Below, piece after piece: positions 36,141 through 44,333 of a stretch of DNA of 64,000 nucleotides (within the stretch, counting starts at the first letter, position 1; each line of letters begins with the position of its first letter). A program made the position numbers and the translations under genes. The DNA is from Bog-473 sp963725895. Lineage in GTDB: Bacteria > Actinomycetota > Acidimicrobiia > Acidimicrobiales > RAAP-2. The DNA lies in contig CAVSAJ010000001.1 of the NCBI GenBank assembly GCA_963725895.1, positions 496,001 to 560,000 of the forward strand, written 5' to 3'. The notes beneath the pieces are model-generated. The model searched no databases. It saw nothing but the letters and a program-made list of their open reading frames with translations, and had not been told where the DNA came from.

Positions 36141-37092
36141 TCGTTTGGAAGCTCGAACCTCCGGAACCGCCGCCGAAGAAGGCCCCGCCGCCCCCACCGG
36201 GGAATCCGCCCGTGCAGCTGGCGCCGCCGGTCGAGGTGATCCGGACGGTGTTCGCCGTCACGGCTCCGTTGGTCGCCGCCGGACCGAACGCGCTGACGCA
36301 GTCACCGACGGCCAGGGCGCCCGACGTTGTCGATTGGGTCGCGCTCACCGGCGTCGAACCCGACGTCGTGATGGTGAGCTTCTCGCTCTTGGGCACCGTC
36401 GGCTTCTTCGGCTTCGAGCTCGACTTGGTCGTGCTGCGGGTGAAGCCGCTGCCCGCGTTCACGTTGATGCCCGACACCGTGATCGTGGAGCCCTTGACGG
36501 CAGTCACTTTGCCCGACGCGATGTCGAGATTGGCGAGCTGCTTGCGGAAGTTGCTCGCGCCGGACCCGCCACCCGGGAAGCTCGGGCGAGTCCCGCTCGT
36601 CCCACCCTCGGGGAAGCCACCGCCTCCTGGGGCGCGGAAAGCCCCGCCGCCGGAAAAGGCGCGCGGCCCGCTCCCACCGGTCGCTGTCCTCCCCCCGAAG
36701 CTGTTGCACGACCCCGATGACGTGGCGGAGGTCACGCTGATCGTGCGCGCCGCGATGGTGGTCTTGGACTGCTTCGATGCCGTCCCAGTCACCGACACGC
36801 AGTCGCCCGCGCTCAGCGAGCTGACGGATTCGGTCACGCTCTTGGAGAATTGCGTGGTCGACGTCCAGGTGACCGTCGTCTGACCAGTGCTCGCGCTCTG
36901 CACCTCCATGCTCGAGGTGCTCAGCGCGGCCACGCTCCCGCTGGCGCCGACGTTCGAGGTCGACGGCGTGGCCGCCCCCGCCGCCCCGGCGGCTGCCATG
37001 ACGCTCGCGACGGCGACGACAGTTGTGCCGCCTGCTCCCAGGAGTCGGGCCCAGTGCCGGTGACCGGTGCGTCGGCTGGTGGGTATCTGCAT
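36121..37092 (-). CDS. secreted DUF5666-like protein with Gly/Phe-rich segments
   Basis: 323 residues from ATG 37092, with AGAGGAA upstream. A signal peptide (LLGAGGTTVVAVASVMAAAG) precedes two copies of a small beta-barrel unit: VAALSTSSMEVQSASTGQTT with LSAGDCVSVTGTAS, and VTAVKGSTITVSGINVNAG with LAVGDCVSAFGPA. Each has one conserved Cys in 'GDCVS', as in DUF5666 OB-like domains. Between and after them are Gly/Phe/Pro-rich stretches (FRAPGGGGFPEGG; GGGGGAFFGGGSGG). It sits in the exporter operon and is probably an extracellular partner. Confidence 0.7.
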   Translation of the reverse strand: MQIPTSRRTGHRHWARLLGAGGTTVVAVASVMAAAGAAGAATPSTSNVGASGSVAALSTSSMEVQSASTGQTTVTWTSTTQFSKSVTESVSSLSAGDCVSVTGTASKQSKTTIAARTISVTSATSSGSCNSFGGRTATGGSGPRAFSGGGAFRAPGGGGFPEGGTSGTRPSFPGGGSGASNFRKQLANLDIASGKVTAVKGSTITVSGINVNAGSGFTRSTTKSSSKPKKPTVPKSEKLTITTSGSTPVSATQSTTSGALAVGDCVSAFGPAATNGAVTANTVRITSTGGASCTGGFPGGGGGAFFGGGSGGSSFQTSGGSSA

Positions 37093-37125
37093 CGGAATGG
37101 TTCCTCTTTCTTGTCTTTGTTCTTG

Positions 37126-37170
37126 GTGTCCGTGGTGTCTGTGTCCGTGGTGTCTGTGTCCGTGGTGTCT
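37126..37170 (-). repeat. 15-bp tandem repeat, three exact copies
   Basis: GTGTCCGTGGTGTCT (plus-strand reading) occurs three times head to tail, with a partial fourth. It lies in the 127-nt spacer between the ABC permease stop and the DUF5666-like start, about 35-80 nt upstream of the latter, where it could affect its promoter or leader. Confidence 0.85.
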
Positions 37171-37219
37171 GTCTGCGCGGTGGCGCCGCGGTGCCGGAGC
37201 CGTGGCGAGTCCCATGGAT

Positions 37220-38470
37220 CTACTCGGTCCTCAGGGCATCGATGGGAGCGAGTGCGGCGGCGCGGCTCGCCGGGTAGACGCCGAAGAGCACCCCGATCGC
37301 CAGCGCAATGGCAAGTGCGCCCACCGCAGCCGTCGGGCTGGTGGAGATGGGATCGCCGATGAGGCCCGGCAGGTAGATCACACCGAGGATGCCGGCGACC
37401 ACGCCGAGGATCCCGCCCAGGATCCCGAGCACCGAGGCCTCGACGAGGAATTGGCGCCGGATCACCCGGGGCGTGGCCCCGAGGGCCTTGCGGAGCCCGA
37501 TCTCGCGGATGCGCTCGGTGACCGACACCAACATGATGTTCATCACCCCGATTCCCCCGACGATGAGGGAGATGGCGGCGATGCCACCGAGCAAGATGGT
37601 GAGCGTGTGGTCGACAGAGGTGTTGGCTGCGATGAGCGACGCCTCCGAGGTGATGGTGAAGTCCGCATCCGTGGGGTTGGTGATCCCGTGGAGCTGGAGG
37701 AGCAGGTGGTCCGCTTCTTGGTAGGCCCCGGTGAGATCCGCCGAGGAGCGGGCTTGCACGGCGATCGAGCTCACCGAGTTGCGTGAGGTGCCGCCGAAGA
37801 TCCGTTCGGCCCCTGTCGTGACGGGGATGATCAGCGTGTCGTCGGGGTCAGAGGTGGCGCCCGAGGACGAGGAGCTCGACGAGCCCGTCGAGGTCAACAC
37901 ACCGACGATGGTCACCGGGACGCCGTTGACCTGGACGGTCTGGCCCACCGGGTCGCCGGTCGGAAAGAGCTCCGACGCGGTGGTCGCGCCGAGCACGCCG
38001 ACCGCGGTGTGGTCGCTCACGTCTTGGTTGTCGATCATCCTTCCTTCGGCGATCGTCCGTCCCCGCACGGTCAGCCATGATGGCGTCGTCCCCTGCACCG
38101 TCGTCGTCGCCGTCTCGCTGCCGGCGGTGAGGACTTCTGACTCCGAAGTGATGCCGGCGACCGCCTTGATGTCGGGTGCGTCGACGGGGGAGGAGAGCGC
38201 GGAGACGTCGGCCAAGGTGAGCGTCGATGCCGAGCCCAGCGCCTCGCGGATCCCAGAGCTCGAGGTGGAGCTCCCCGGGGTGATGGTCAGCACGTTCGAG
38301 CCGAGCGAGTTGATCTCGGAGGTCACCTGGCTGGAGGCGCCCTCGCCAAGGCCGACCGCCACGATGACGCCGGCGATGCCGATGAGGATGCCGAGCACGG
38401 TGAGCGAGGAGCGCAGGCGGTGGCTGCGTACCCCGTTCACGCCGGTGCGGAGTGTCTCGAGCCAGCTCAT
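37220..38470 (-). CDS. MacB/FtsX-type ABC transporter permease
   Basis: 416 residues with the MacB_PCD plus FtsX layout. TM1 is near residues 20-42 (RSSLTVLGILIGIAGVIVAVG). A large extracytoplasmic domain (about 45-270) follows, then three TM helices around ILLGGIAAISLIVGGIGVMN, VLGILGGILGVVAGILGVI and VGALAIALAIGVLFGVYPA. The conserved cytoplasmic motif is ERIREIGLRKALGATPRVI. It works with the ATPase encoded directly upstream (4-nt overlap) in mechanotransmission-type efflux. Confidence 0.93.
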   Translation of the reverse strand: MSWLETLRTGVNGVRSHRLRSSLTVLGILIGIAGVIVAVGLGEGASSQVTSEINSLGSNVLTITPGSSTSSSGIREALGSASTLTLADVSALSSPVDAPDIKAVAGITSESEVLTAGSETATTTVQGTTPSWLTVRGRTIAEGRMIDNQDVSDHTAVGVLGATTASELFPTGDPVGQTVQVNGVPVTIVGVLTSTGSSSSSSSGATSDPDDTLIIPVTTGAERIFGGTSRNSVSSIAVQARSSADLTGAYQEADHLLLQLHGITNPTDADFTITSEASLIAANTSVDHTLTILLGGIAAISLIVGGIGVMNIMLVSVTERIREIGLRKALGATPRVIRRQFLVEASVLGILGGILGVVAGILGVIYLPGLIGDPISTSPTAAVGALAIALAIGVLFGVYPASRAAALAPIDALRTE

Positions 38471-39216
38471 CGGATGCTCTGACTCTCGAGGTGGCGCTCG
38501 TCGCGCTCTGAGAGCAGCCCGTCACGGATGCCGACCACGCGTTCGGCCGCCGAGGCCACCTCGACGTCGTGGGTGATGAGGACCAAGGTGCGTCCCGCGT
38601 CGTAGAGCTCGCCCATGAGTCGCATCACGTCGGCGGCCGACTTCGAGTCGAGGTTGCCCGTTGGCTCGTCGGCCAGGATGAGGTCGGGCTCGGAGACGAG
38701 CGCGCGGGCCACGGCGACACGTTGCTGCTGACCACCGGAGAGCTCACCGGGGCGGTGGTTGACTCGGCCCGCGAGGCCCACTCGGCCCAGTGCTTCCATG
38801 GCCCGCTCCTTGCGCTCGGAGCGCCCGACGCCGGCATACGAGAGTGGAAGCTCGACGTTCTGCCACGCCGTCATGGACGCCAAGAGATTGAACTGCTGGA
38901 AGACGAAACCGATGCGTCGATTGCGCACCTCGGCCAGCGCGGTCTCGCTCATGTGACTGACGTCCTCGCCGGCCAGGTGATACCTGCCGGACGTCGGGAC
39001 GTCGAGACAGCCCAAGATGTGCATGAGCGTCGACTTGCCCGACCCCGAGGGGCCGATCACGGCGACGTACTCACCTTCGGTGATGCTGAGGCTCACCCCG
39101 CGCAGAGCGGCGACCGAGAGGGAGCCGGTGCGGTAGACCTTGGTCACGCGCTCGAGCTCGATCACCGCGTCCCTGGGCGCCCCCACCGGGGGAGTGCCGA
39201 AGGGGTCAGTGGTCAC
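38467..39216 (-). CDS. MacB/LolD-type ABC transporter ATP-binding protein
   Basis: 249 residues. Walker A is GPSGSGKST, the Q-loop is in FVFQQFNLL, the signature is LSGGQQQRVAVARAL, and Walker B is LILADEPTGNLDS followed by the H-loop LITHDVEVA. It belongs to the MacB/LolD/FtsE subfamily that drives MacB-like permeases. It overlaps both neighbours by 4 nt, a tightly coupled adaptor-ATPase-permease set. Confidence 0.96.
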   Translation of the reverse strand: MTTDPFGTPPVGAPRDAVIELERVTKVYRTGSLSVAALRGVSLSITEGEYVAVIGPSGSGKSTLMHILGCLDVPTSGRYHLAGEDVSHMSETALAEVRNRRIGFVFQQFNLLASMTAWQNVELPLSYAGVGRSERKERAMEALGRVGLAGRVNHRPGELSGGQQQRVAVARALVSEPDLILADEPTGNLDSKSAADVMRLMGELYDAGRTLVLITHDVEVASAAERVVGIRDGLLSERDERHLESQSIR

Positions 39217-40652
39217 TTGCCGCCCCCGCTGTTCCCGGCGCCGCTGAAGAAACTCCCTCCGCCGCCGCCCGCGGGGAACGCGCCGCCGCTTGCACCGCCG
39301 CCGATGAAGCGGCGAACCCCGCCGGGGAAGCCACCGGCTCCGCTACCGCCGAGGAGCCCGCCGCCACCGCCGCTCGGCGCGGTGAATTTGACCTCGCGCT
39401 CGAGGACCTTGTCACCGGCGGTCACGCCGCTGGTGATCTGGGTCTCCCCGTTCTCGGCGGCTCCGACGGTCACGTCCTTGACGACATGGGCGCCGTTGAC
39501 GACCTCGGTCACCGTGGCCTGGCCGTTGGTTCCGTAGGAGATGGCGTCGGTCGGGACCTCGGTCACGTTGTTCAGCTGCTTGACGATGATGCTCACGTTG
39601 GCGCTCGCCCCGGCGTAGAGCCCCGACGGGTCGCCGGTGACGTCGATCACCACTGGGAAGGTCGTGACGTCCGAGCTCTGGCTGCCGATCAGGCTGATGG
39701 AGCCCACCGTCCCGTAGATCGCCCCCGACCCCGACGACCCCGATGCCGCCGATGAAGAGGCGGCCCCGACGGCGGACGACGTCGAGCCGCTGCTCCCCAG
39801 AGTGATGTCGACCTGGTCGCCGTCCGTGATCTGTCCGATCTGTGTGTCGTCGACGGTCGCGTTGACGATGTAGGAATCCGTACCGATGACCACGATCTGG
39901 CCGGAGCTCGATCCCGAATCGCCAGAGCCGGACGAGCCGGTCCCGCTGGCGCCGGTGCCGCTGGCGCCGCTCCCGCTGGCGCCGCTCCCGTTGCCCCCAC
40001 CCGAGCCCGTGCCCGTCACCTGCTGTCCGACCGTCAGGCTGACCGAGGCGACCGTTCCCGCGATCGTCGAGGTCAGCGAGGCGTCGTTCAGGTTGGTCTG
40101 CGCGGTCGACACCGTCGACTCGGCCGAGGTGACCGAGGCCTCGTCTGTGTCGATCGTGCTCGTCGAGGCTCCGGAGTCCTCATCGCTGGCGAGCCGGTCT
40201 TGGGCCGAGGTGAGCTGCGCCTGCGCGGCGTTGAGGTCATCGGAGAGGGCAGTGGTGTCGACCGTGGCCAGGACCTGACCGGCGGTCACGGTTTGCCCGG
40301 CCGCCACGTCGACGGCGGTGACGGTGCCCGACACAGCGAAATTCAGGTTGGCTGAACTGGCGGGCTCGATGGTCCCCGAGCTCGCCACCGTCGACTGGAT
40401 GGTCCCGGTCGTCACCGGCACCGTCACGGTGGTGACCGTGAGGCCGCCGGCCGTCGAAGAGCCCGACGTCAACCAGAGGGGCAACGCAATCGCCGCGGCA
40501 ATGACGACGAGCGAAAGGCCCACGATGGGCCAGCGGTACCGACGCCATACCGACGGCGGTTCGGGCGGGAGGACATTCTCGTCGTCGAGCGGCAGCTCCT
40601 CGGTGAGATCCACTGGGCTATCCGGCGCGTCGATTGCTCCCGCTTTGACCAT
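39213..40652 (-). CDS. efflux adaptor (MacA/HlyD-like), first gene of the exporter operon
   Basis: 479 residues from ATG 40652. TM anchor at about residues 37-59 (WPIVGLSLVVIAAAIALPLW), lipoyl halves (GTVTAVDVAAGQTVTAGQVL and STIAGTVASVSLTVGQQVTG), a coiled hairpin (LNAAQAQLTSAQDRLASDED), a Ser/Gly-rich insert, and a C-terminal tail GGGGSFFSGAGNSGGGK. Domain order equals the second adaptor at 34365, so the operon has two related adaptors. The palindrome at 40883 lies upstream. Confidence 0.88.
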   Translation of the reverse strand: MVKAGAIDAPDSPVDLTEELPLDDENVLPPEPPSVWRRYRWPIVGLSLVVIAAAIALPLWLTSGSSTAGGLTVTTVTVPVTTGTIQSTVASSGTIEPASSANLNFAVSGTVTAVDVAAGQTVTAGQVLATVDTTALSDDLNAAQAQLTSAQDRLASDEDSGASTSTIDTDEASVTSAESTVSTAQTNLNDASLTSTIAGTVASVSLTVGQQVTGTGSGGGNGSGASGSGASGTGASGTGSSGSGDSGSSSGQIVVIGTDSYIVNATVDDTQIGQITDGDQVDITLGSSGSTSSAVGAASSSAASGSSGSGAIYGTVGSISLIGSQSSDVTTFPVVIDVTGDPSGLYAGASANVSIIVKQLNNVTEVPTDAISYGTNGQATVTEVVNGAHVVKDVTVGAAENGETQITSGVTAGDKVLEREVKFTAPSGGGGGLLGGSGAGGFPGGVRRFIGGGASGGAFPAGGGGGSFFSGAGNSGGGK

Positions 40653-41195
40653 GCTCCCAGTTCAGACCAGCGATTTCACAACGAGCCCAAGCCCAGCTGT
40701 GAGCCCGCTTGGGGTTTCGTGTAAGCGCCAGATAAAGCCGCAGGCCACACCAGAAACTCACATTTCGCGTTGCCGACAACCGCCCAAGACATCGGTCTCG
40801 CTCAGCGTGCAGCCGTTCATTGCTCGCAGTGAACAGGGCGAGACCTTGGCTTGGCCTGGACCAATATCTCGCGGGTACGCCGATAATGTTCATTATGTTT
40901 AGTTGTATAGGAATTCCTGGAGGGGTCCTCCTGAGATCTGCCCAGGGTCGCTCCTCTCTCGCAGCGCCGGCGGAGGGAACGGCGGCCATGAAGGAGCCAC
41001 GCATCTGCCGTCGCACAGCGCTGCACAGCGCGGCGTGGTCGGTGGTATCCGGCTCGAGTGTCTGAGGGCGCAACGGATCGGTCGGTGGTCTCAGCCCAGA
41101 CGGTCCGTTCGTGACGGCTCGGCGGACGGGTTCTGAGCCAAACGGTCACTGGTCGCCGTGACCCCCAACACCGCCCCGAGGCCAAGAAAAGGGGC
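40653..41195. other. divergent intergenic region with palindromes, no credible gene
   Basis: About 540 nt between the exporter operon and the helD leader. Its AT-richer middle (40860-40920) holds ATAATG-TT-CATTAT (40883-40896), the palindrome AGGAATTCCT (40909-40918), and GGAGG-GGT-CCTCC (40919-40931). Open frames across it lack coding character and a supported start. Confidence 0.5.
40883..40896. promoter_or_regulatory. perfect inverted repeat, candidate operator
   Basis: ATAATG and CATTAT separated by TT form a 14-bp perfect palindrome in the only AT-rich patch upstream of the exporter operon. The size suits a MarR- or TetR-like dimer. No regulator gene is adjacent. Confidence 0.35.
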
Positions 41196-41224
41196 TTGCA
41201 TTGGCGCGGGTCAATGAGTAAAGT
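41196..41224 (+). promoter_or_regulatory. candidate promoter of the helD leader
   Basis: TTGCAT and TAAAGT are spaced by exactly 17 nt. The -35 overlaps GGGGCTTGCA. Start of transcription would be near 41231, giving a leader of about 160 nt ahead of helD. Confidence 0.45.
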
Positions 41225-41315
41225 GACAGCCGATACAGCCCCTTGGTTAAAGGTTCAAAGCCCGGACGGCGGAGAAGGTGAAAGACCAGGTGGGGCCTTG
41301 TAGAGCGAGCTAAAA

Positions 41316-41384
41316 ATGAGGTACCATCCCCGGAATGTCCGGGGAGTTTTGCGCGCCTACGTTTCGTTGTATTTCGGCAGGTAG
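41316..41384 (+). CDS. possible 22-residue leader peptide
   Basis: ATG 41316 opens a 22-codon frame (MRYHPRNVRGVLRAYVSLYF, then Gly-Arg) ending at TAG 41384, 9 nt before helD. It runs straight across the terminator-like hairpin at 41328, so its translation would unfold that hairpin. Ribosome binding is weak (GAGCGAGC), so this is a hypothesis. Confidence 0.25.
   Translation: MRYHPRNVRGVLRAYVSLYFGR
41328..41350 (+). terminator. intrinsic terminator/attenuator in the helD leader
   Basis: CCCCGGA and TCCGGGG pair in a 7-bp stem with loop ATG, followed by AG and TTTT. It stands between the candidate promoter and helD, so it would act as an attenuator. Confidence 0.5.
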
Positions 41385-41393
41385 GTGCACCCG

Positions 41394-43421
41394 ATGAGCG
41401 GCACTCCCCCGCTCACGGATCCCGAGGTCGCAGCCGAGCAGGACTACCTCGAGTTCGCATTGACGTCTCTCGCTGCGATGCGTGCACGTGCGGAGCGTCT
41501 TCTGCGCGACCTCGTCGCCGCCGGCAATCCTGACCTCGACTACGTGGCCGCATTGGCGCGGCGGGTGTCTCTCCTCGCCGACAGCAACCGACCCCTGCTC
41601 TTTGGGCGAATCGACGAGGAGGACGGGCCGACATGGCATGTCGGTCGCCGTCATGTCGAGGACCGGCATGCCGAGCCAGTCGTCGTCGACTGGCGTGCGC
41701 CCGTTGCCGTGCCCTTCTATCGCGCCAGCACCAAGGATCCGCTGGGCCTCTCCCGACGGCGCCAGATCATGGTGGACCGCGGCGCGGTGATGGCTGTGGC
41801 CGACGACGTGTTCGGGGGGAGCGACAGCGACGCCAGCACGACGCGGCTCAGGGGCGGTGACGCGCTGCTCGCCGAGCTCGAGCGGGCCCGCACGGGCGAG
41901 ATGCTCGACATCGTCGCCACGATCCAGGCTGAGCAGGACGAGATCATCCGTGCCCCCCGCGACGAGCTCCTCACGGTCCAGGGTGGACCCGGCACCGGCA
42001 AGACGGCGGTCGGGCTCCACCGGGCTGCCTTCTTGCTCTACAACCATCCGGAGCTGAGCCGTGACGGTGTCCTGGTCCTCGGTCCCAGCCGCGCCTTCCT
42101 CCGTTACATTGCGCAGGTCCTGCCCTCCCTCGGGGAGGAGGCAGTGGTGCAGACCACGATCGCCGACATCGCGCCGAAGGCGAAGGTCCGCCTGACCGAG
42201 CCATTCGACGTCCGGCGGCTCAAGGGCGACCCTCGCATGGGCCAGCTGCTCCAGCGCGCCCTCGAGGGTCGCCGGGGTTCCGTCCAGCACGACGTCAGCC
42301 TCCGGGTGCGCTTCGCTCGCACGTCGTTGAACGCAGAGCGGGTCAACGAGCTCGTGGCCTCAATCGTGGCCCGGCCCGCGCCGTACAAGGCGGGACGTGC
42401 CGCGTTGCGGGCCCGGTTGGTGAGCGAGGCCAGACGCGCCTTCCGTGCGTCGGCCCGCCTGGGGGCCGACGAGGGATGGTTCGAGCGGGAGCTCATGGCG
42501 ACCGATGAGTTCAAGGCGCTGCTCGACACCCTGTGGCCGACGGTCTCCCCCACTGCGCTGGTCCGCGACCTGCTCTCCTCCCGAGGCCAACTGGAGCGTT
42601 ACGCCAACGGGATCTTTGGTGACGACGAGTGGCCGCTGCTGCTCCGCCGGCGAGACGCGAAGGTCACCGCTGCGAGCTGGAGTCTCGATGACCTCGCGCT
42701 CCTCGACGAGGCGAGTTTCCTGACGGGTGGGCGCACCAGGTCCTATGGACACATCGTGGTGGACGAGGCGCAGGACCTCTCGCCCATGCAATTCCGCATG
42801 ATCGCCCGTCGCGCGCCATCCGGTTCGATCACCGTCCTGGGCGATCTTGCGCAGGCGACGGGACCGTGGTCCTACTCCGATTGGTCCGAGGTGCGCTCAC
42901 ACCTTCCCGATGCCGCTGCCGCCCGCCACGATGAGCTGTCGCTCGGGTATCGGGCGCCAGGGCGGGTGCTGGACTTCGCATCAAGACTCCTGGCGGTGGC
43001 GGCTCCGGGCGTCGCCCCGACCTCGTCGATACGCGCGGGCCGTACCGACCCAGCAATCGTCCGAGTCGGCGCCGACGAGCTCGCGCCGGCCGCACTGGCC
43101 GAAGCTCGCGCCCTCACGGGCACCCACGCGCTCGTCGCGGTGATCATTCCCGACGAGCTCGTGAGCCCGCTCGCCGAGCTGGCCAAGGGGCATCCCGATA
43201 TCGGCATGCTCGAGACCGACGCAATGAGTCGGCCCGTGACGATCGTGGCGGCGGGCGCAGCCAAGGGGCTCGAATTCGATGCCGTCGTCGTGGTCGAACC
43301 CTCCGCAATCGCGGGAGACGAGCAGGGTGGGCTCCGGCTCCTCTACGTCGCGATGACTCGCCCCATCCAGCACCTCAGCATCGTGCACGCCCACCCCCTG
43401 CCTGCTGCGCTCACCGACTGA
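41394..43421 (+). CDS. helD: HelD-like superfamily 1 helicase (RNA polymerase-associated)
   Basis: 675 residues from ATG 41394. The N-terminal coiled arm (AAEQDYLEFALTSLAAMRAR) is followed by VVVDWRAPVAVPFYRAS, a HelD hallmark, Walker A QGGPGTGKTAVGLHR, DEAQDLSPMQFRM, LGDLAQATGPW and KGLEFDAVVVVEP with YVAMTRP at the end. HelD proteins remove stalled or antibiotic-blocked RNA polymerase from DNA, and one actinobacterial type (HelR) protects against rifamycins. Which type this is cannot be decided here, but the long leader with an attenuator suggests inducible expression. Confidence 0.88.
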   Translation: MSGTPPLTDPEVAAEQDYLEFALTSLAAMRARAERLLRDLVAAGNPDLDYVAALARRVSLLADSNRPLLFGRIDEEDGPTWHVGRRHVEDRHAEPVVVDWRAPVAVPFYRASTKDPLGLSRRRQIMVDRGAVMAVADDVFGGSDSDASTTRLRGGDALLAELERARTGEMLDIVATIQAEQDEIIRAPRDELLTVQGGPGTGKTAVGLHRAAFLLYNHPELSRDGVLVLGPSRAFLRYIAQVLPSLGEEAVVQTTIADIAPKAKVRLTEPFDVRRLKGDPRMGQLLQRALEGRRGSVQHDVSLRVRFARTSLNAERVNELVASIVARPAPYKAGRAALRARLVSEARRAFRASARLGADEGWFERELMATDEFKALLDTLWPTVSPTALVRDLLSSRGQLERYANGIFGDDEWPLLLRRRDAKVTAASWSLDDLALLDEASFLTGGRTRSYGHIVVDEAQDLSPMQFRMIARRAPSGSITVLGDLAQATGPWSYSDWSEVRSHLPDAAAARHDELSLGYRAPGRVLDFASRLLAVAAPGVAPTSSIRAGRTDPAIVRVGADELAPAALAEARALTGTHALVAVIIPDELVSPLAELAKGHPDIGMLETDAMSRPVTIVAAGAAKGLEFDAVVVVEPSAIAGDEQGGLRLLYVAMTRPIQHLSIVHAHPLPAALTD

Positions 43422-43437
43422 GCGGAGCCCCGTCCCC

Positions 43438-43443
43438 TACGAT
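43438..43443 (+). promoter_or_regulatory. -10-like TACGAT before the SDR gene
   Basis: TACGAT ends 7 nt before ATG 43451 with no SD, in keeping with leaderless starts elsewhere in the window. Confidence 0.4.
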
Positions 43444-43450
43444 CCGGGGC

Positions 43451-44194
43451 ATGGAGGTCCGAGACAAGGTCGCCTTGATCACAGGCGGCAGCAACGGAAT
43501 CGGCGAGGGCGTCGCACGGCACCTGGCGGCTGGCGGGGCCCATGTGGTCCTCGCCGACATCGACGACGCCCGCGGCCAGGAGGTCGCAGACGAGCTGGGG
43601 GGCCGCTTCGTGCACACCGACGTCGCCGATCCGGCCGGCAGCGCGACGGCGGTCGCAACTGCGCTCGAAGTCTTCGGTCGCCTCAACATCGCACACCTCA
43701 ACGCCGGCGTGACGTCGTGGTGTGGCATGGGCGACGACTTCGACCCGGAGGCCTACCGCCGCTCCATGGCCATCAACCTCGACGGCGTCGTCTACGGGAT
43801 CGCGGCCGCCCGTCCGGCCATCAAGGCCAGTGGTGGAGGCACCATCGTCGCGACCGCGTCCATGGCGGGCCTGGTGCCGGCACCGTTCGACCCGATCTAC
43901 GCGGCGAACAAGCATGCGGTCGTCGGATTGGCGCGCTCGCTCGGACAGGTCTACGAACCCGACGGGATCCGCATCCACGCGCTGTGCCCCTCCTTTGCGC
44001 GCACCAACATCATCAAAGGATCGGAGCAGATGTTGCTCGACATGGGGTTCCCCATCATCGAGGTTGCCGACGTCGTCGATGCATTTCAGCGGATCCTCGA
44101 TTCCGAAAGCACCGGCCAATGCTGGTACGTCGTCGCTGGCCGTCCGAGCGAGCCCTTCGCGTTCCGGCGCGCCCCTGGGCCGCGTCTCGACTGA
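43451..44194 (+). CDS. short-chain dehydrogenase/reductase
   Basis: 247 residues of a classical SDR. NAD(P)-binding TGGSNGIGEG is at about 11-20, with Asp in VVLADIDDA favouring NAD(H). The structural motif is HLNAGVTSW (NAG), with active-site Ser in TASMAG and YAANK for the catalytic Tyr-Lys pair. The substrate is unknown. It lies between helD and the fluoride-responsive crcB operon with no clear link to either. Confidence 0.92.
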   Translation: MEVRDKVALITGGSNGIGEGVARHLAAGGAHVVLADIDDARGQEVADELGGRFVHTDVADPAGSATAVATALEVFGRLNIAHLNAGVTSWCGMGDDFDPEAYRRSMAINLDGVVYGIAAARPAIKASGGGTIVATASMAGLVPAPFDPIYAANKHAVVGLARSLGQVYEPDGIRIHALCPSFARTNIIKGSEQMLLDMGFPIIEVADVVDAFQRILDSESTGQCWYVVAGRPSEPFAFRRAPGPRLD

Positions 44195-44237
44195 TCTACT
44201 GAGGACCCCGGTCTCTGGATACAGTGGTGGCAACAGA

Positions 44238-44324
44238 GGTGACCGGCGATGGGTCCCGCCGGGGGGCTTCCAGCTCCGAACCGCCGCCGACATGGCTAAT
44301 GGCTCCTGCGCAACGGCACAGGAG
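44238..44324 (+). promoter_or_regulatory. fluoride riboswitch (crcB motif)
   Basis: GGCGATGGGTCCCGCC is followed by AACCGCCG and GGCTAATGGCTCCTGC, the conserved core and pseudoknot segments of the fluoride (crcB) aptamer. CTCCTG at 44303-44308, at the aptamer's 3' edge, can pair with CAGGAG at 44319-44324, which holds the SD of the first crcB gene. This suggests translational control: fluoride binding should keep CTCCTG in the aptamer and free the SD. The two genes behind it are fluoride exporters, which supports the call. Confidence 0.88.
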
Positions 44325-44333
44325 GAGAGAGCC

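Noticed and set aside
40618..41073. 151-residue minus-strand open frame over the exporter/helD spacer
   Set aside because: Mixed composition without domain signal, overlaps the start of the adaptor gene, and no ribosome binding site.
41191..41224. Rifamycin-associated element upstream of helD
   Set aside because: GGGGCTTGCA is suggestive, but no inverted partner is seen and I cannot recall the consensus reliably.
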